A stretch of DNA of 64,000 nucleotides. Origin: Asterochloris sp. CNOR1 (lineage: Eukaryota > Chlorophyta > Trebouxiophyceae > Trebouxiales > Trebouxiaceae). A program made the translations under genes and the position numbers. The stretch covers positions 1,240,001-1,304,000 of the forward strand of contig OZ017763.1 of assembly GCA_963969365.1 (NCBI GenBank). The letters are read 5' to 3'. Shown here piece by piece: positions 12,501 through 22,545 of the stretch (position 1 is its first letter; each line of letters opens with the position of its first letter). The notes below the pieces were generated by a model that made no database searches, was not told the DNA's origin, and saw only the letters and a program-made list of their open reading frames with translations.

Positions 12501-15500
12501 TTCAGACCTTGCAGTGTTGCAAATGAACGTGACGACATGCAGCCCCTGACCAGAACATGTTCCCTGTGTTGAGCATGCCTGGTACCGCTATTCAGCATGC
12601 CCCGCTCGAGCATGCACAGCTCACAGCAGCATGTGCCAGAGACACCAGCTGCTGAGCACAGCACACCGCATGCTGAGTGCACTGCCGCCCCAGTCAGCAC
12701 AGCGCGGCACACATCATGATGGTCCTGCACGGTGGCACATCAGCAGCGATTTCAGAGGGCTTGCCTGGTACTCGCTCTCCAGCTTGCCCCGCTCCAACTG
12801 CTCACTGGCCTTCACCCGATCCTCAGCACCTGCACCAGGGGATCAGTCAAGGATCAGCACTGCACCAGAAGAGCAACGAAGGACTATCACTGCACCAAGG
12901 CATCAGTGAAGGGTTAGCAAGGCGCTTAGATTGCCCTGCCCCATGCCACTTCCTGCCTGTGGCAGCATATGTGCTCCAGAAGGTGACCGCACAGCCACTT
13001 GGGCAGTGCACCTCGCTGCTGCTCACCTTGGAGAGCGTCCTGCGCTCGCTGCATCTCCCCCCGCGCCTGCTGCAGCTCTGCCTCAAACTCAGCACGCATG
13101 CGGTCCAGGGCAGCGCGCTCCTCCTTCACTGCAGCACGCTCGGCTGCCAGCTCCTGCTGCTCTTTGCTGCAGCGCAGGGCACTTGCAGTTTTGATGGATG
13201 CAGGTGTCGCCAGGCAACAGTTTGTCTGCAGCAGCACGCTCACCAGCACGCTCCTCTTGCTCCCGCCTGCAGCGCTGGGCAGAGCGGTCCGCTGACTGCG
13301 CTGGGCAGCAGCCTTCCCTGCACCGCTTACCTGCCTACCCTGCCTGTAGTTTACATCATGGTAGCCTGGCATCTCCTTGCAAGACATACCCCACCCAGCA
13401 TATGCTGAGCTTCCCTGTGAGCAGTGAGGTTGTGAGGCTCTCTTGTACTCCATCAGCTGCTTGCAATGTTGATTTGATCACCTGAGCCCCTCCCCATACT
13501 TCCTCCATGTCTTGCACAGCATCACAGAGTAACTGGTGCGAGCATGCCAACCTGCACGACTGCCCCACAAAGGAGGGAATCTCACCTGCGTTTGGTGACC
13601 TCCCCCTTCAGTTGAGTCCTCAGCTTCTCCTCAGACTCCACTGACTGCTTCAGCAGCTCCTCTGCCTTGCGCCGGGCAGCCTGCTCTGCCTGCAGGACAA
13701 ACAGGGCTGCTGCTGCAGCTGGGATGTGATCCAGCCTGGCAGGGGAGACCCTCCAAGCCAGCTCACCCACGAAAGCCAGCAGCGGCTCTGTGCGCAGCAA
13801 GTGCAACAGGAGCCACATCACGCCGGATGTTGCCAAATATGTCATCGATGCCTGACAGAAGAGCTAGGCCCAGCCTGAGTGCCGACTTGCTGTGCAGTAT
13901 AGCTTGCCAGAGACGCAGGGCCTAGCAACCAAGCCAGGAGGCGCCAGTTGACGCTGCCAGCAAACACTCCTCCACCAAATGAGGCACATCCACCACCAAG
14001 GCCCATGCAGCGGCATCAGGATGGCAACAATTTGTCTCAGGCTGCCTCTGGAGAAGCAACCTTGCCCCACCTTGAAGTGGCGCTCTATCCTGAGCAGCAT
14101 GTCCTCCAGCTCCTGCCTTGCTCGCGCCTCCATCTTGAGCTGCTCTGCCTGCCGCGCACGCTGCGCCTCCAACTGAGCCATGATGTCCTCAGGTCTTTCT
14201 GCTTTGCCGCCCGACTTGCGCAGGCCTGCAGGGCTTCCTGTTGCCACCTTACCACCTGCAGAACCATCTGGATCACTAAGCCATACCAATGGTTCCATGC
14301 AAGGCAGGGGTTCCCTGCACCCTGAACTCGCATGCAGGTAGGCCGCTGCCTGTCCTCCACATGCTGCCTGCAGAACACGGCACTCCTACCATCACCAATG
14401 GATCCATGCAAGGCAGTGGCTGCCTGCAATTCGACTTGCATGCAATTAGCCGCTACCAGTTTCCCCTTGCTGCCTGCAGAGCACGGCACCACTTGAATCC
14501 TGCTCAGCCTGTGTCGCGCCCTGAGCTCCCAAGTGAGCCACTGTGTCCTCAAACTTCTATGATTGGCTGCCTGCCTTGCGCAGCCCTGTGGCTCCTGCCT
14601 GTTGCCTGGGCATCTGCAAGGCAACCCTGACAGGTGCATCAGTGATGTGATGCTGCTTGTGAGGCCCTTTTCCCCTCCATCACTTGCGCAGGGCTCCTGT
14701 CGGGTCTGTCCCGCCTGCACCGCTCAGGCATCCTTAACACTTGAGGGGCAGCTGAGCCGTCTCCCACCCCATCTCTGCCTAGCACATCTCCACAGGGAGC
14801 CTCCAGCCCTAGCTGTGCTGTGAAGGCCTGTGGGCTGCGGCATATCAACTTGCCTGCTGTGACCTCAGCTCTGGCAGCGCCGTTCCAGACAGCCCAAAGT
14901 ACGTCCTTGCGTTTGGGCTCAGCACCCGCGGCAGCCGAGCCTGCAGAGGCCTCCATGAGCACTGCCAGTCTCAGATTGCCACTGCCTTGGGCCTGGCACC
15001 CGCTGCCATGGCAAGACACTCAAGGCCTCAAGAGCCATGCCAATGTCACCTTGCCATTGCACCGGCGCTTGCACCAGCTGCCTTGCCGACACTTGAGAGC
15101 CCTCCAATCAGCATCGCCAACCTCACCTTTCGGTCCTTTGGCCTTCAAGCTGACAGAGCCCCCTCTCGCCACGCCTGCAGCCTCCTCCCTAGCCTGCAGC
15201 ATACAGTTGAACGACGGGGTGGCTCGCCATGCCTGCTTGCCTCAGCATCAGCACTCTGTCTGAAAAAGACAAACCTGATGCTTTGAACCCCGGGTGTCAG
15301 CCTGGGCTGCAGGTGCCTCCTGCTGTGCTTCCGCGGGGTCTGGCTGCACCTGCTGCTGCTCGTCAGCGGGTTCCAGCTGCACCTGCTGCTGCTCTGGGGC
15401 TGTTGCACCGGTATTGGGCTGCAACAGGGCTGAGTCGCCCAGGTTGGTGAGGGAACTCTCTCCAGGCACGCCGTTCTCAGCAGTCCCAGCCTGGGGCTGG

Positions 15501-15869
15501 CTGGCTGCTCCTGGGGGCAGGGGGAAGTGCAGGCCAGACTCTGCTGCAAGGTCGGGGTCCACCGCGGCTGCAGCAGCTGCCACCTGCTGCAGCTGCTGCT
15601 GCAGGTTGGGAGTGGGCTCCTTGGAGGAGGCTGACTCTGCAGGGGTGGGGCGGCCCTTGAGCTGCACTCAGTGGGCCGGCAGCAAGCACGTTGAGGACCA
15701 GCATCTCCCTGCCTCAGCAAGAAGCATTGCATGAGCTTGACAGTACTGCATGGCCTGCGCCGTGGTCGAGGGCAGCGCTGCCCTGTATGGATGAAAGGCC
15801 AGGTAACAACAGCCATGCTGTGACAGTGGACACACCTTCTGACTCCTGGCTCTCTCCTGATTCGCTCAT
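9553..15869 (-). CDS. Long coiled-coil protein, Gln-rich N-terminus, function unknown
   Basis: The start is ATG at 15869 (MSESGESQES); exon 1 ends at 15836 and joins in phase to 15636-15276, a Gln/Ala/Pro-rich segment. Further exons: 15190-15127, about 14943-14863, 14225-14071 (RPEDIMAQLEAQRARQAEQL, then RIERHFK), 13690-13586 (AEQAARRKAEELLKQSVESE), about 13185-13026, 12835-12775, 12330-12213 (SELERVKTELNDRTTMMGIE) and about 11880-11785 (MERKKDLDSTKEKMDKLVEK). These form a continuous heptad-rich, charged coiled coil. Three related short exons follow at about 11250-10970, then 10335-10144 (Pro/Gln-rich, six Gln in a row) and a short last exon ending at 9553. The exon chain from 14225 to 11785 is well supported; the 3' third is less certain. 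A scaffold or cytoskeletal role is plausible, but no family signature was recognised. Confidence 0.65.
10200..10225 (-). repeat. CAG trinucleotide run (polyGln)
   Basis: Six uninterrupted ctg units on the plus strand encode six Gln in the coiled-coil protein's C-terminal tail on the minus strand. It is a coding microsatellite and likely length-variable. Confidence 0.85.
10791..10955. repeat. Tandem repeat, about 104-bp unit
   Basis: gcaggtgggatgcgtgcccatg near 10812 recurs as gcaggtgggacgtgtgcccatg near 10916, with similar flanking gtgcgcyrg sequence. Two copies, about 104 bp apart, in an intron of the coiled-coil gene. Confidence 0.8.
10970..11290 (-). repeat. Triplicated exon in coiled-coil gene
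   Basis: On the minus strand three related coding segments occur in a row: GKELQAVAIEDFLQQML, then RVAAELAGRYLSYDM, then ERGVELAGAIDHHLQQM. Each follows an AG acceptor-like site. The pattern [G/E]-x-x-L-A-x-A-I-[E/D]-x-x-L-Q-Q-M shows they are copies of one exon. Which of them are spliced into mRNA is not known. Confidence 0.6.
12072..12310. repeat. Ghost copy of a coiled-coil exon end
   Basis: gtcagcctgccgccgccagc at 12072 repeats gtcagcctgctgccgccagc at 12220, and similarity continues through the following gatgcccatcatgg part. The 12220 copy encodes the in-frame GIEMERWRQQAD segment. The other copy is about 148 bp further 3' on the coding strand, carries changes and fits no frame. Confidence 0.8.
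12836..12920. repeat. Short minisatellite, about 33-bp unit
   Basis: Three imperfect copies of a unit like gcaccaggggatcagtcaag run head to tail (12832-12864, 12865-12893, 12894-12920). It lies in an intron of the coiled-coil gene, next to the exon ending near 12775-12835. Confidence 0.75.
14160..14720. repeat. Ghost-exon array upstream of the RPEDIMAQ exon
   Basis: The true exon edge at 14160-14240 (plus-strand text actgagccatgatgtcctca and ttgcgcaggcctgcagggct) recurs near 14532 (agtgagccactgtgtcctca and ttgcgcagccctgtggctcc), and its acceptor part recurs again near 14686. Between them a 109-bp unit beginning ccatgcaaggcag occurs at 14295 and 14404, each followed by a gctgcctgcag acceptor-like end. 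All lie 5' of the true exon on the coding strand. Confidence 0.85.
14960..15130. repeat. Tandem repeat, about 75-bp unit
   Basis: tcagattgccactgccttgg near 14971 and tcaccttgccattgcaccgg near 15046 begin two similar segments that both end in a gacacts-agagcc part. The array lies in an intron of the coiled-coil gene next to the exon end at 15127 (donor GTGAGG), so these look like copied donor regions. Confidence 0.7.
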
Positions 15870-16049
15870 GCTGCAGAGACAAGATCAGGGCCCTGTCTGT
15901 TACTGACTGGTGTCAAACTGATGGAGAGAGAATCTGCTAAGTGTGCCCAGGCAAGTCTGTCAATAACGGTGACTTTGATTTGTGACACTCAATCCAATCG
16001 AGCGTTGTAGTGCTACATGAACAAGGCTAGGTCAACCGCCCTATGTCAC
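15870..16049. other. Short interval between coiled-coil start and LINE remnant
   Basis: The interval precedes the coiled-coil start codon and should hold its promoter and 5' UTR. No clear TATA box is visible. It is also where the original 3' end of the SOD gene would be expected, but no SOD-like C-terminal peptide is present. Confidence 0.45.
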
Positions 16050-16655
16050 AAGCTTTAACATCTCACATCTTCTCGTTGTGGTCTGCACTTTGTGATGATG
16101 GGGTTTTCAGGATGCTTGCTGGTCATGCCGCAGCGAGCTGGACAGCCTGCTCGCGTGGGCACCCTGAGACTGTTCCTCTCAGTCCAGTCTGCCACTTTGC
16201 CCGCCATCACCGAAGCGTAGGGCTTAGCATGTCTGTGATGGGGCAGTACCTGCGGACGTCTGCATTGTCTCCTTTCTTGTGAACTGCGGTGATTAGGAGG
16301 CTGATCATAGCGCCTGGCAGAACCCAAGTCCTGCTGGGTTCATATGGGAGATCCTCATTGCACTGCTCCGACAGCCTACAAACTGCCCTGCATGCCAGTG
16401 AGGATGTCTCCATTGCACTGCACAGGCTGCTCCAATCACCTGTCGCATAGTCCTAGCCGAAAATGGGCAGCACCAATGCATTGAGCAGGTTGCGCATGCA
16501 TTGGCGGTTGGTACTGCCCAGCTGGAAGCATCTGTGGCGCATGGCATGCATGCCCTTGCCAGCGTTTTCAACACATGAAACGATGTCAGGCACGCGACAG
16601 CCCGAGAGCCGTTGGCTGAAGCTCACCCTCTCAGGGCATCTGTCCAACTGCAAAA
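16050..16655 (-). mobile_element. LINE (non-LTR retrotransposon) remnant, scrambled
   Basis: Two pieces of a LINE reverse-transcriptase ORF are visible on the minus strand. The first (16570-16450) carries KGMHAMRHRCFQLGS and LLNALVLPIFG, matching the segment after the RT catalytic core in many LINEs (LFDALVRPILxYGCEVW-like). The second (16413-16090) carries MISLLITAVHKKGDNADVRR and YCPITDM, the start of the RT domain (KKGD..d..nYRPI), followed in another frame by KVADWTERNSLRVPTRAGC, matching the xxPTQAGFR part. The order is inverted relative to a normal ORF, catalytic motifs such as YADD are missing, and the frame shifts, so it is a dead, rearranged fragment. It begins directly after the 5S sequence. 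Confidence 0.75.
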
Positions 16656-16774
16656 CGCTACAGCACCAGATATTCCCGCGTGGTCACCCAACGTAGTACT
16701 GATCTGTCCCAATCCAGTTTACCTTCCGTGATCGGACGAGAGCGGGGTTATTCTGGATGGTATGACCGTAGCAT
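16656..16774 (-). rRNA. 5S rRNA gene or 5S-derived retrosequence
   Basis: The minus strand from 16774 reads ATGCTACGGTCATACC, the classic 5S start. It continues with GTCCGATCACGGAAG, GGTAAACTGGATTGGGAC and GATCAGTACTACGTTGGGTG (internal box A and box C region), then ACCACGCGGGAA, and ends GGTGCTGTAGCG followed by TTTT at 16655-16652, a Pol III terminator. The ends pair as helix I (GCUACGG with CUGUAGC, one G-U). Length is about 119 nt as expected. The copy looks nearly intact, so it could be a functional dispersed 5S gene; its junctions with the LINE and the SOD exon favour a retro-inserted copy. The start resembles green-algal 5S. Confidence 0.85.
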
Positions 16775-19700
16775 GCTACATTTGCCGTTCTGCGGTTGTA
16801 CTTCAAGTACAAAGCCTCTGCCTGGCGGCTTGCCTGCTGCAAAATCATTGCACGTATCAGAAACGTCTGAAGTGACCCCATAGAGCCTCTGCAGACAGCT
16901 CAAGACCTGCCCATGCATTGGCGTCTTCACTACAGCCCACCCCTGTCCAGTATATCAAAGGCCGTTTTCCAACATCAACAGAGCAGCAACACAGCTTCAA
17001 GGTCAAGCACACAACGTCTTCAGATCAGCGTGGAGTTAACCATGCTGCATCTCCTGTACATCTCAGGGGCTTGCTGGCTTGCCTTGCTTGGCAAGTGAGA
17101 AGTTCTCTGAGGCCTGCTTCCAGTTCACAACGTGCCACCTGCAGGGCATGTCAGCGTGATTGCTGCAGCCTACTGACACATCAATGTCTTGGACAAGCTG
17201 GTGGCCTCACCAGTCTTCGATGTAGTCTGGCCTCTTTGCTAAATGCCTGCACGCCAAGGCAGATATGTACAGGTGAGCAGCACCAAATGTGGTGACAACT
17301 GGCAGCCTCAGAACCGGCTTATTTCAGCAACAGTGCAGCATACAGCCAGAAAAGGCCAGCCTTACTTCAGGTAATACCTGCAGACAGCAGGCACACTGAT
17401 CAGTGTCGGCAACGGCGCCAGGCAGCAAACAAGTGATGTGCAGCAGCCATCAGGCGGAGGACAGGACTCACGCATGCTCCCACACATCTAATCCCAGGAC
17501 AGGGTAGCCGGGAGCCTTCTCAACATGTGTCATCAGAGGACTGTCCTGATTCCCTGCACAGGCAGCAATAACTACTGTGCAAGCTTGGCTGGCTGAGTGG
17601 CAGCTCAAAACCCCCTGCATGCAACCTACAGGCAGGCACCTTATGAAGCATTGCCCATATATGTATACAATCAGGCTGCTGCCATCCATGCTGGCCAAGG
17701 TGCTTGCTGCCACAGGCATGCACCACTCTAGGAGATGCCTAGCTTGCAGCTTCTCGTCTTTGGCTGCCTTCATGCAGACGAAATGGCACTGCCGCAAGCA
17801 TGAACAAAGGGCTGCGTGCCTGACCAAAACCATGCAGGCTAGCTGTGCAATGTCACTGTTGCAGGAGCTACCTGTGGTGGTGACTGTTAACATGAAGCTG
17901 CTTGCATCCACCTGCAGCCAGGCCCAGCCAGAGCCAAAGACGCTGGCTGCAGCTTCGCTGAATCTGCACAGGCAGACAGGCTGGTGCTTGCGCTGCAGCA
18001 GTGCAGCGCAGCAGATGCTGAATGAATGTGCAGGAACGGCGTCCTGCCAGGCAGGCTGTGCAGGCCAGCAGCAGCTCAGGGACAACTGCAGCAGTTTGAC
18101 GTACTTCAGTTGATGCAACTGCAGCCTGCACCGACTTTGCAAAGAATCAGACCAGCTGCCCAGACATGCAGCACCGACTGGCCGCATACTCAGTGGGCAT
18201 TCCACAGGGGGACACAACTTGCTGCCGAAGTGTTGTCAGGACTCAGGAATACAGTTCACAGGGCTCTTACTGGTCCACAAAATGCTTGTAGCTGCCAAAG
18301 GTTTTAGTGATGGCGTCCTTAAGCTCTGGAGTGGCACTCTTGTCGAAGCTGGTGGCCTCACTGGACTTGGGCGCCATCACCTGCAGAGATGCATGCTCTC
18401 GTCAGGACTGGTATGCCTTTGTGAGCCTGCCAGCATGAAGTTGACAGAGCTGGAACCGCTGTAGCTACAGCGTACAGCCTATAGGTCATTGCCCCTCTGC
18501 GATGCGTTGAATGCACAGCTTGACTCTCGTGCAAGGCAGCTCTCTCCTGCAGGATGTCTGCACAATCAGGTAAAGCAGAGCTGCATCATGTACATGGGGC
18601 AGCTAGCACCCTGGCACAGAAGACAATCAGAGTGAGTGCTCGGCCAGATCCTGGTGTAGTCCAGCTTTTGAGTGTAAAGTGCTTCAAGATTGGCTTGAGC
18701 ATGGAGCTCCATCCCGGTGCAGACCATGGGCAGCTAGCTCGGCCCACGACACCATCTACCTACCTTCCAGAACATGGAGTGGTTCCAGTGCCCACCACCT
18801 GCAGGCACACCAAGGGGCGATGAAGTCCTCGTGACGGCTGACCCTACAGACTGCTGCATCACTACCAGTGAGGCTGGTGCAAGGTGCAGCACAGTATGCC
18901 CAGCAGCCAGTCTGATGGCAGCATGGTCAGCACTACGCCTCTGCCTGCGCTGCACCCTGCGCCCGGCAACTTCAGCAGCTCAAAGTTGCAAGGCAGAGGG
19001 TACAGCTCAAGCGGAGGCCTAGTGCCTGCATCCCACAAAGCCTGTTGGGCTGTGCAGCACCAGGCACCACCTGCAGCACCAGGCCGCCCTGCACACCTCA
19101 GGGTCAATGGGATGGCTCTCCTGCAAGCTGACAGTTTGTTGATGAGGCTGCAACTCACCATGGTTCCTGACAGCTGTCTGGACATCATCAGGGATGGCCT
19201 TGGTGCCCACAGCTGCCACCAGCTCCACCAGGTTCTTCTCTTGCAGTTCAGGGGCTCTCTCTAGGGCAGCTGCAGGTGGTCAATGCAGGATGTTGCCATT
19301 GCGCAGTGGCCACAGAAAATCAGTACTCTAGCAGGGGGCTAACTGGCAGGTGCACACACGCCTCAGCGCTTCACAGCGTTCTGGCAGCAGGGACCACAGG
19401 GCAGCTGCTGGCAGGGCACTGCACAGCAAGACAATGCATGCTGGCATGTGGAAGGTATGGACGAGGTGCACTTTGGTGCACAGCGGTTCTGGCAGCGGTT
19501 GCAGCAGGACAGCTGCAGGCAGGGCACTGCACAGCACAACACGGCATGCTGGCATGTGGGAGCTGCAGACAGGTTGCAGCCTGGTTTCACAGCGGGGCCG
19601 GCCGGCAGCTGCAGGGCAAGTGCGGTGCAGCTGCTTAACAGTTTGATTCATGGCAAGAGCTTGCTGGCCACAGTGCAGTGCGGCTGTCTGGCAGGACGCA

Positions 19701-20291
19701 GGAGGTAGGGAAATGACATAGCAGCTGTACCAGAGAAGGTGTGGCAGGCGCCATGCCTCTCCCCATGACAGGAGCGCCTCTGGCTTGTTGTAGCTGAAGT
19801 CCAGTTTATAGCACTGGCTAGCAGCATGGAAAACCAGCAGGCTGCAGTGGTGCAAGCCTCACCGTTCAGCTTGGTGACATAAGCCTGGTGATGATGCATG
19901 GTGTAGTGGACCTGCATAGCAGAGACGCCTCAGCAAGCATCATGAAGCTGGGGTGGCATGGCCAGATTGCTTTGCAGCGGCAGGCATATAGCAGCAGGCG
20001 CCGGGCCCAGGGAGGCTTAGGCAATGAAGCAGCTGAGAAGCTGCAGCGGGGCTGGGCTTCTGCTGCCTGACGCCCTGCGCTGCAGCAGTTGGGAGCCGTT
20101 GAGCCAGACGTGTCAGCCAGAGGAGGACAGCCCATGCTGCCGCAGATGGCACCATCACCTGTGAACCCTGCAGGATGTTTGATGCATGCAGCACAGACCT
20201 CCATTGTTTTTGCATCAATGTATGGCTTCAGGGCATCGTAGCTGTAGGGCAGCTCTGGCAGCTCCTTCACGTCTGCCATCTTCAGCGCCAT
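16684..20291 (-). CDS. MSD1: Manganese superoxide dismutase (2 superoxide to O2 + H2O2)
   Basis: Exons join in consistent phase: 20291-20199 (MALKMADVKELPELPYSYDA), 19911-19863 (HHHQAYVTKLN, first metal His), 19269-19159, 18798-18764 (GGGHWNHSMFWK, second metal His), 18380-18271, 17963-17872 (FGSGWAWLQVD), 17553-17474 (DVWEH, metal Asp and His) and 16815-16684. The GGGHWNHS context and GSGW mark the Mn type. Exon 1 follows a CTGCAG acceptor-like site, so a transit-peptide exon may lie upstream; Mn-SODs are usually mitochondrial. The last intron uses GC-AG, giving EH/ALYLKYNRRT, which matches the family's EHAYYLxYxNRR. About ten bases later the frame enters the 5S rRNA sequence and stops inside it, so the usual C-terminal WWxVVNW helix is replaced by 5S-encoded residues. 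All four metal ligands are present. Confidence 0.92.
19371..19610. repeat. Tandem repeat, about 108-bp unit, in SOD intron 2
   Basis: ctggcagcagggaccacagg at 19381 and ctggcagcggttgcagcagg at 19489 begin two copies that share gcagggcactgcacagcaa and a gcatgctggcatgtgg end; a third partial copy starts near 19590. On the coding strand the units contain AGCTGCCCT-like text as at the start of SOD exon 3, so they may be ghost copies of that acceptor. Confidence 0.8.
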
Positions 20292-22500
20292 GGCCTGCAG
20301 AGTTGATGTGCACATGGTGCAGCCACAGCTTGAGGCGGGATGCAGACTTTGTTGTGTTCACAAAAATGCTGTTGCATTCTTGCGTGCTGAGCTCCTGCTG
20401 CAAAATGCCCTATGCTGCTGCTGCTGCTGCTGCTGGTTTACAAGCACTGTTATGCTGTCCTCTGCAGCCATGTGGCACGCAGACATGCAGCTGCTGGGCT
20501 CGCACAACACCTTGCACAAGCTGAGTGTGCATCACAGTCAGCTTTCTTGAGCAAACCTGTCCAGGGGCGTCTTGCTCGCTGGTTGCTGGCCTTAACTCTG
20601 TCTGCAGGGCAAGACAGGGGGTTTCAAGTGAAAAGCATGCTCAGCTTGGTGTCAGGCCTGCATCAGTGCTGATGGGAAGGCTGCCAGAATGCGGACCCCA
20701 ATGGCGCATTTGCCTGCACAGATGAGGAGGCCACTATTCAGCTCACCATTGCTGCGGTGATGTGCTGGACAGCTGCAAATCATGCGTTTTGACCTGATAT
20801 GATGATAAAATTCTTGGACCTGTATTTTCCTCATGCTGTGCATGTGAAAAGGTGCAATCTATTGTCTTTGTATGAGATGGAGACCTCTACTCATTCGCAG
20901 ATTTGAGCAGCAAGCTGCTGCTTGCGGCTGTGCATCCTCTGAGTCCCTGTGCTGGCGAGGCAACACTGGAGAGGCAAATCCAGTGCTGGGAACATTAAAG
21001 AAATCTGTGCTTCTGGTGGCAGAGGTCCAGCCTCCTGGGACAGCTGACCTTCATTGGGCACTGCAGCCTGTTGCGGAGGTTGTCAAAGAGCAGAGGTGTC
21101 CCCAGAGCTCTGCTGTTTCTCTCTGTAAATAGATTATGCAGAATGTGCCATGCTGGATAGTGACACGCACACTCATGAATACATAGCTGAACAATGGTTG
21201 CATGGTCAATGCTGAGGAGCTGCCTTCAAATGGCAAAGTGGTCTTTTAGTCTGATCATTTGATCGACCTTCCTTGGGCTGCCTGTGGCATTCATAAAACG
21301 CCTGAGGTGTCACCAAAGCAGCTTGCATGTATTGGAAAAATTTGACATGCTTCTTTCATTCCTGTGTGATCTTTGACAGCTAGAGCAAGATTACAGTCTG
21401 ATTGGCGATAACAGGTGGGTGGCAGGAATGGCCACCACAGCAAACAGACATGATGCCCTGCAAGCATCGGCCTCTCTGCTGGACAATGTGCATCGCCAAT
21501 TTTCGCCATGTGCACAAGCTGTGCACAAGCTTCTGCGGTGGAAGGTGGGCAAATCTGTCGGTCAGAGTGCTTGAGTCGGTGATGTGATTGCTGCTGGCTG
21601 GTGTCTGCAACATGCAATGCGCTTCACAGACTCTCTCAGGCCTGACTGATACACTGCAGGACGACTTGCTGAGGGACCCTGCAGCCAGCAGAGGTCTGTC
21701 AGATCAGATGTTGACGACCCTGACGGTGACAGCTTCAGAACTGTTTCTCGGGTGGGAGCCAGCATGGTGCACGCAGCATCAAATCTGGTGCCGCTGGACG
21801 GCCGTGATGGCTTTGCAGCATGCTGTGCTGTCGTCTGCAAGTATGCCGCATCAGCCGCCAGTCTCGCAATCCCCTGTCTTCTCAGTGCAGATTGGCCCAG
21901 CAATCTGCAAACCCTTCCAGCATGTTGACTGCTCTTGTTGTGACTTTGCAGGATGATGGGCACAGAGAAGCTGCTGGTCAGCATGAAGGACCAAGTCGGG
22001 CTCACTTTGGAGATAGCGGAGGAGATGCCAGCAGTGCGTCCCTGCTGCCAGTGTGGTAGACAGGCTGTTGTGATGGTCAACAGCTGCAGCAGGCTGCTTA
22101 GAGATGGCAGCCATGTGTGTCCTGCTGCATCCTCAGCAGGCAGGCCTGCGACAGTGCTCAGCATGGTTCCTGGACATCCCTGCGCAATGTACAGGCTGCT
22201 CCTGCTGTGGTCCTGCAGCTCCTGATCTGCTGCATGCCACACATTGCAGCTTCTGGTCTGCTGCAAGCCGTGCGCTGCAGCTGTCTATGCTGCATGCACT
22301 GCAACCCAGCACTAATTACTTGCCGGCACAGTACTGAACCTCCTGCCCTGAATGCTGTGGCGAATTCATGCACAAAGATGCTGCCTTCTGTCCTCCGCTC
22401 CTGCATGCTGCAGCCTGCCATACCGCACAGGTCTGTTTGCCCATGATTCCTGCAATCCATGCTGCACCTCATCAGTTTATCGGCTCTTACCCTGCATGCG
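20292..22500. other. Interval without confident genes upstream of SOD
   Basis: This should contain the SOD promoter, and perhaps a transit-peptide exon and the 5' end of the plus-strand gene that follows. A plus-strand stretch at 21628-21750 (LSGLTDTLQDDLLRD) and one at 21956-22030 (MMGTEKLLVSMKDQVGLTLE) could be early exons of that gene, but splice support is weak. A (ctg)8-like run lies at 20409-20433. The 20780-21400 part is comparatively AT-rich. Confidence 0.4.
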
Positions 22501-22545
22501 GCAGTCCGGGCGTTCCGCTGGCTTCTCCTCTCTGTGTGCTGTTCC

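Noticed and set aside
16656-16774. Fungal origin or contamination, because the 5S 3' half resembles basidiomycete 5S
   Set aside because: The 5S lies inside an algal SOD exon, its start matches green-algal 5S, and the resembling parts are conserved in eukaryotes generally.
17720-17770. Minus-strand DEKLQARHLLEW as an additional SOD exon
   Set aside because: The exons on both sides already join in phase with the family sequence; inserting it would break the Mn-SOD fold.
21562-22266. 234-residue open frame on the minus strand
   Set aside because: No motif, Cys/Ser/Ala-biased, no splice context; probably chance.
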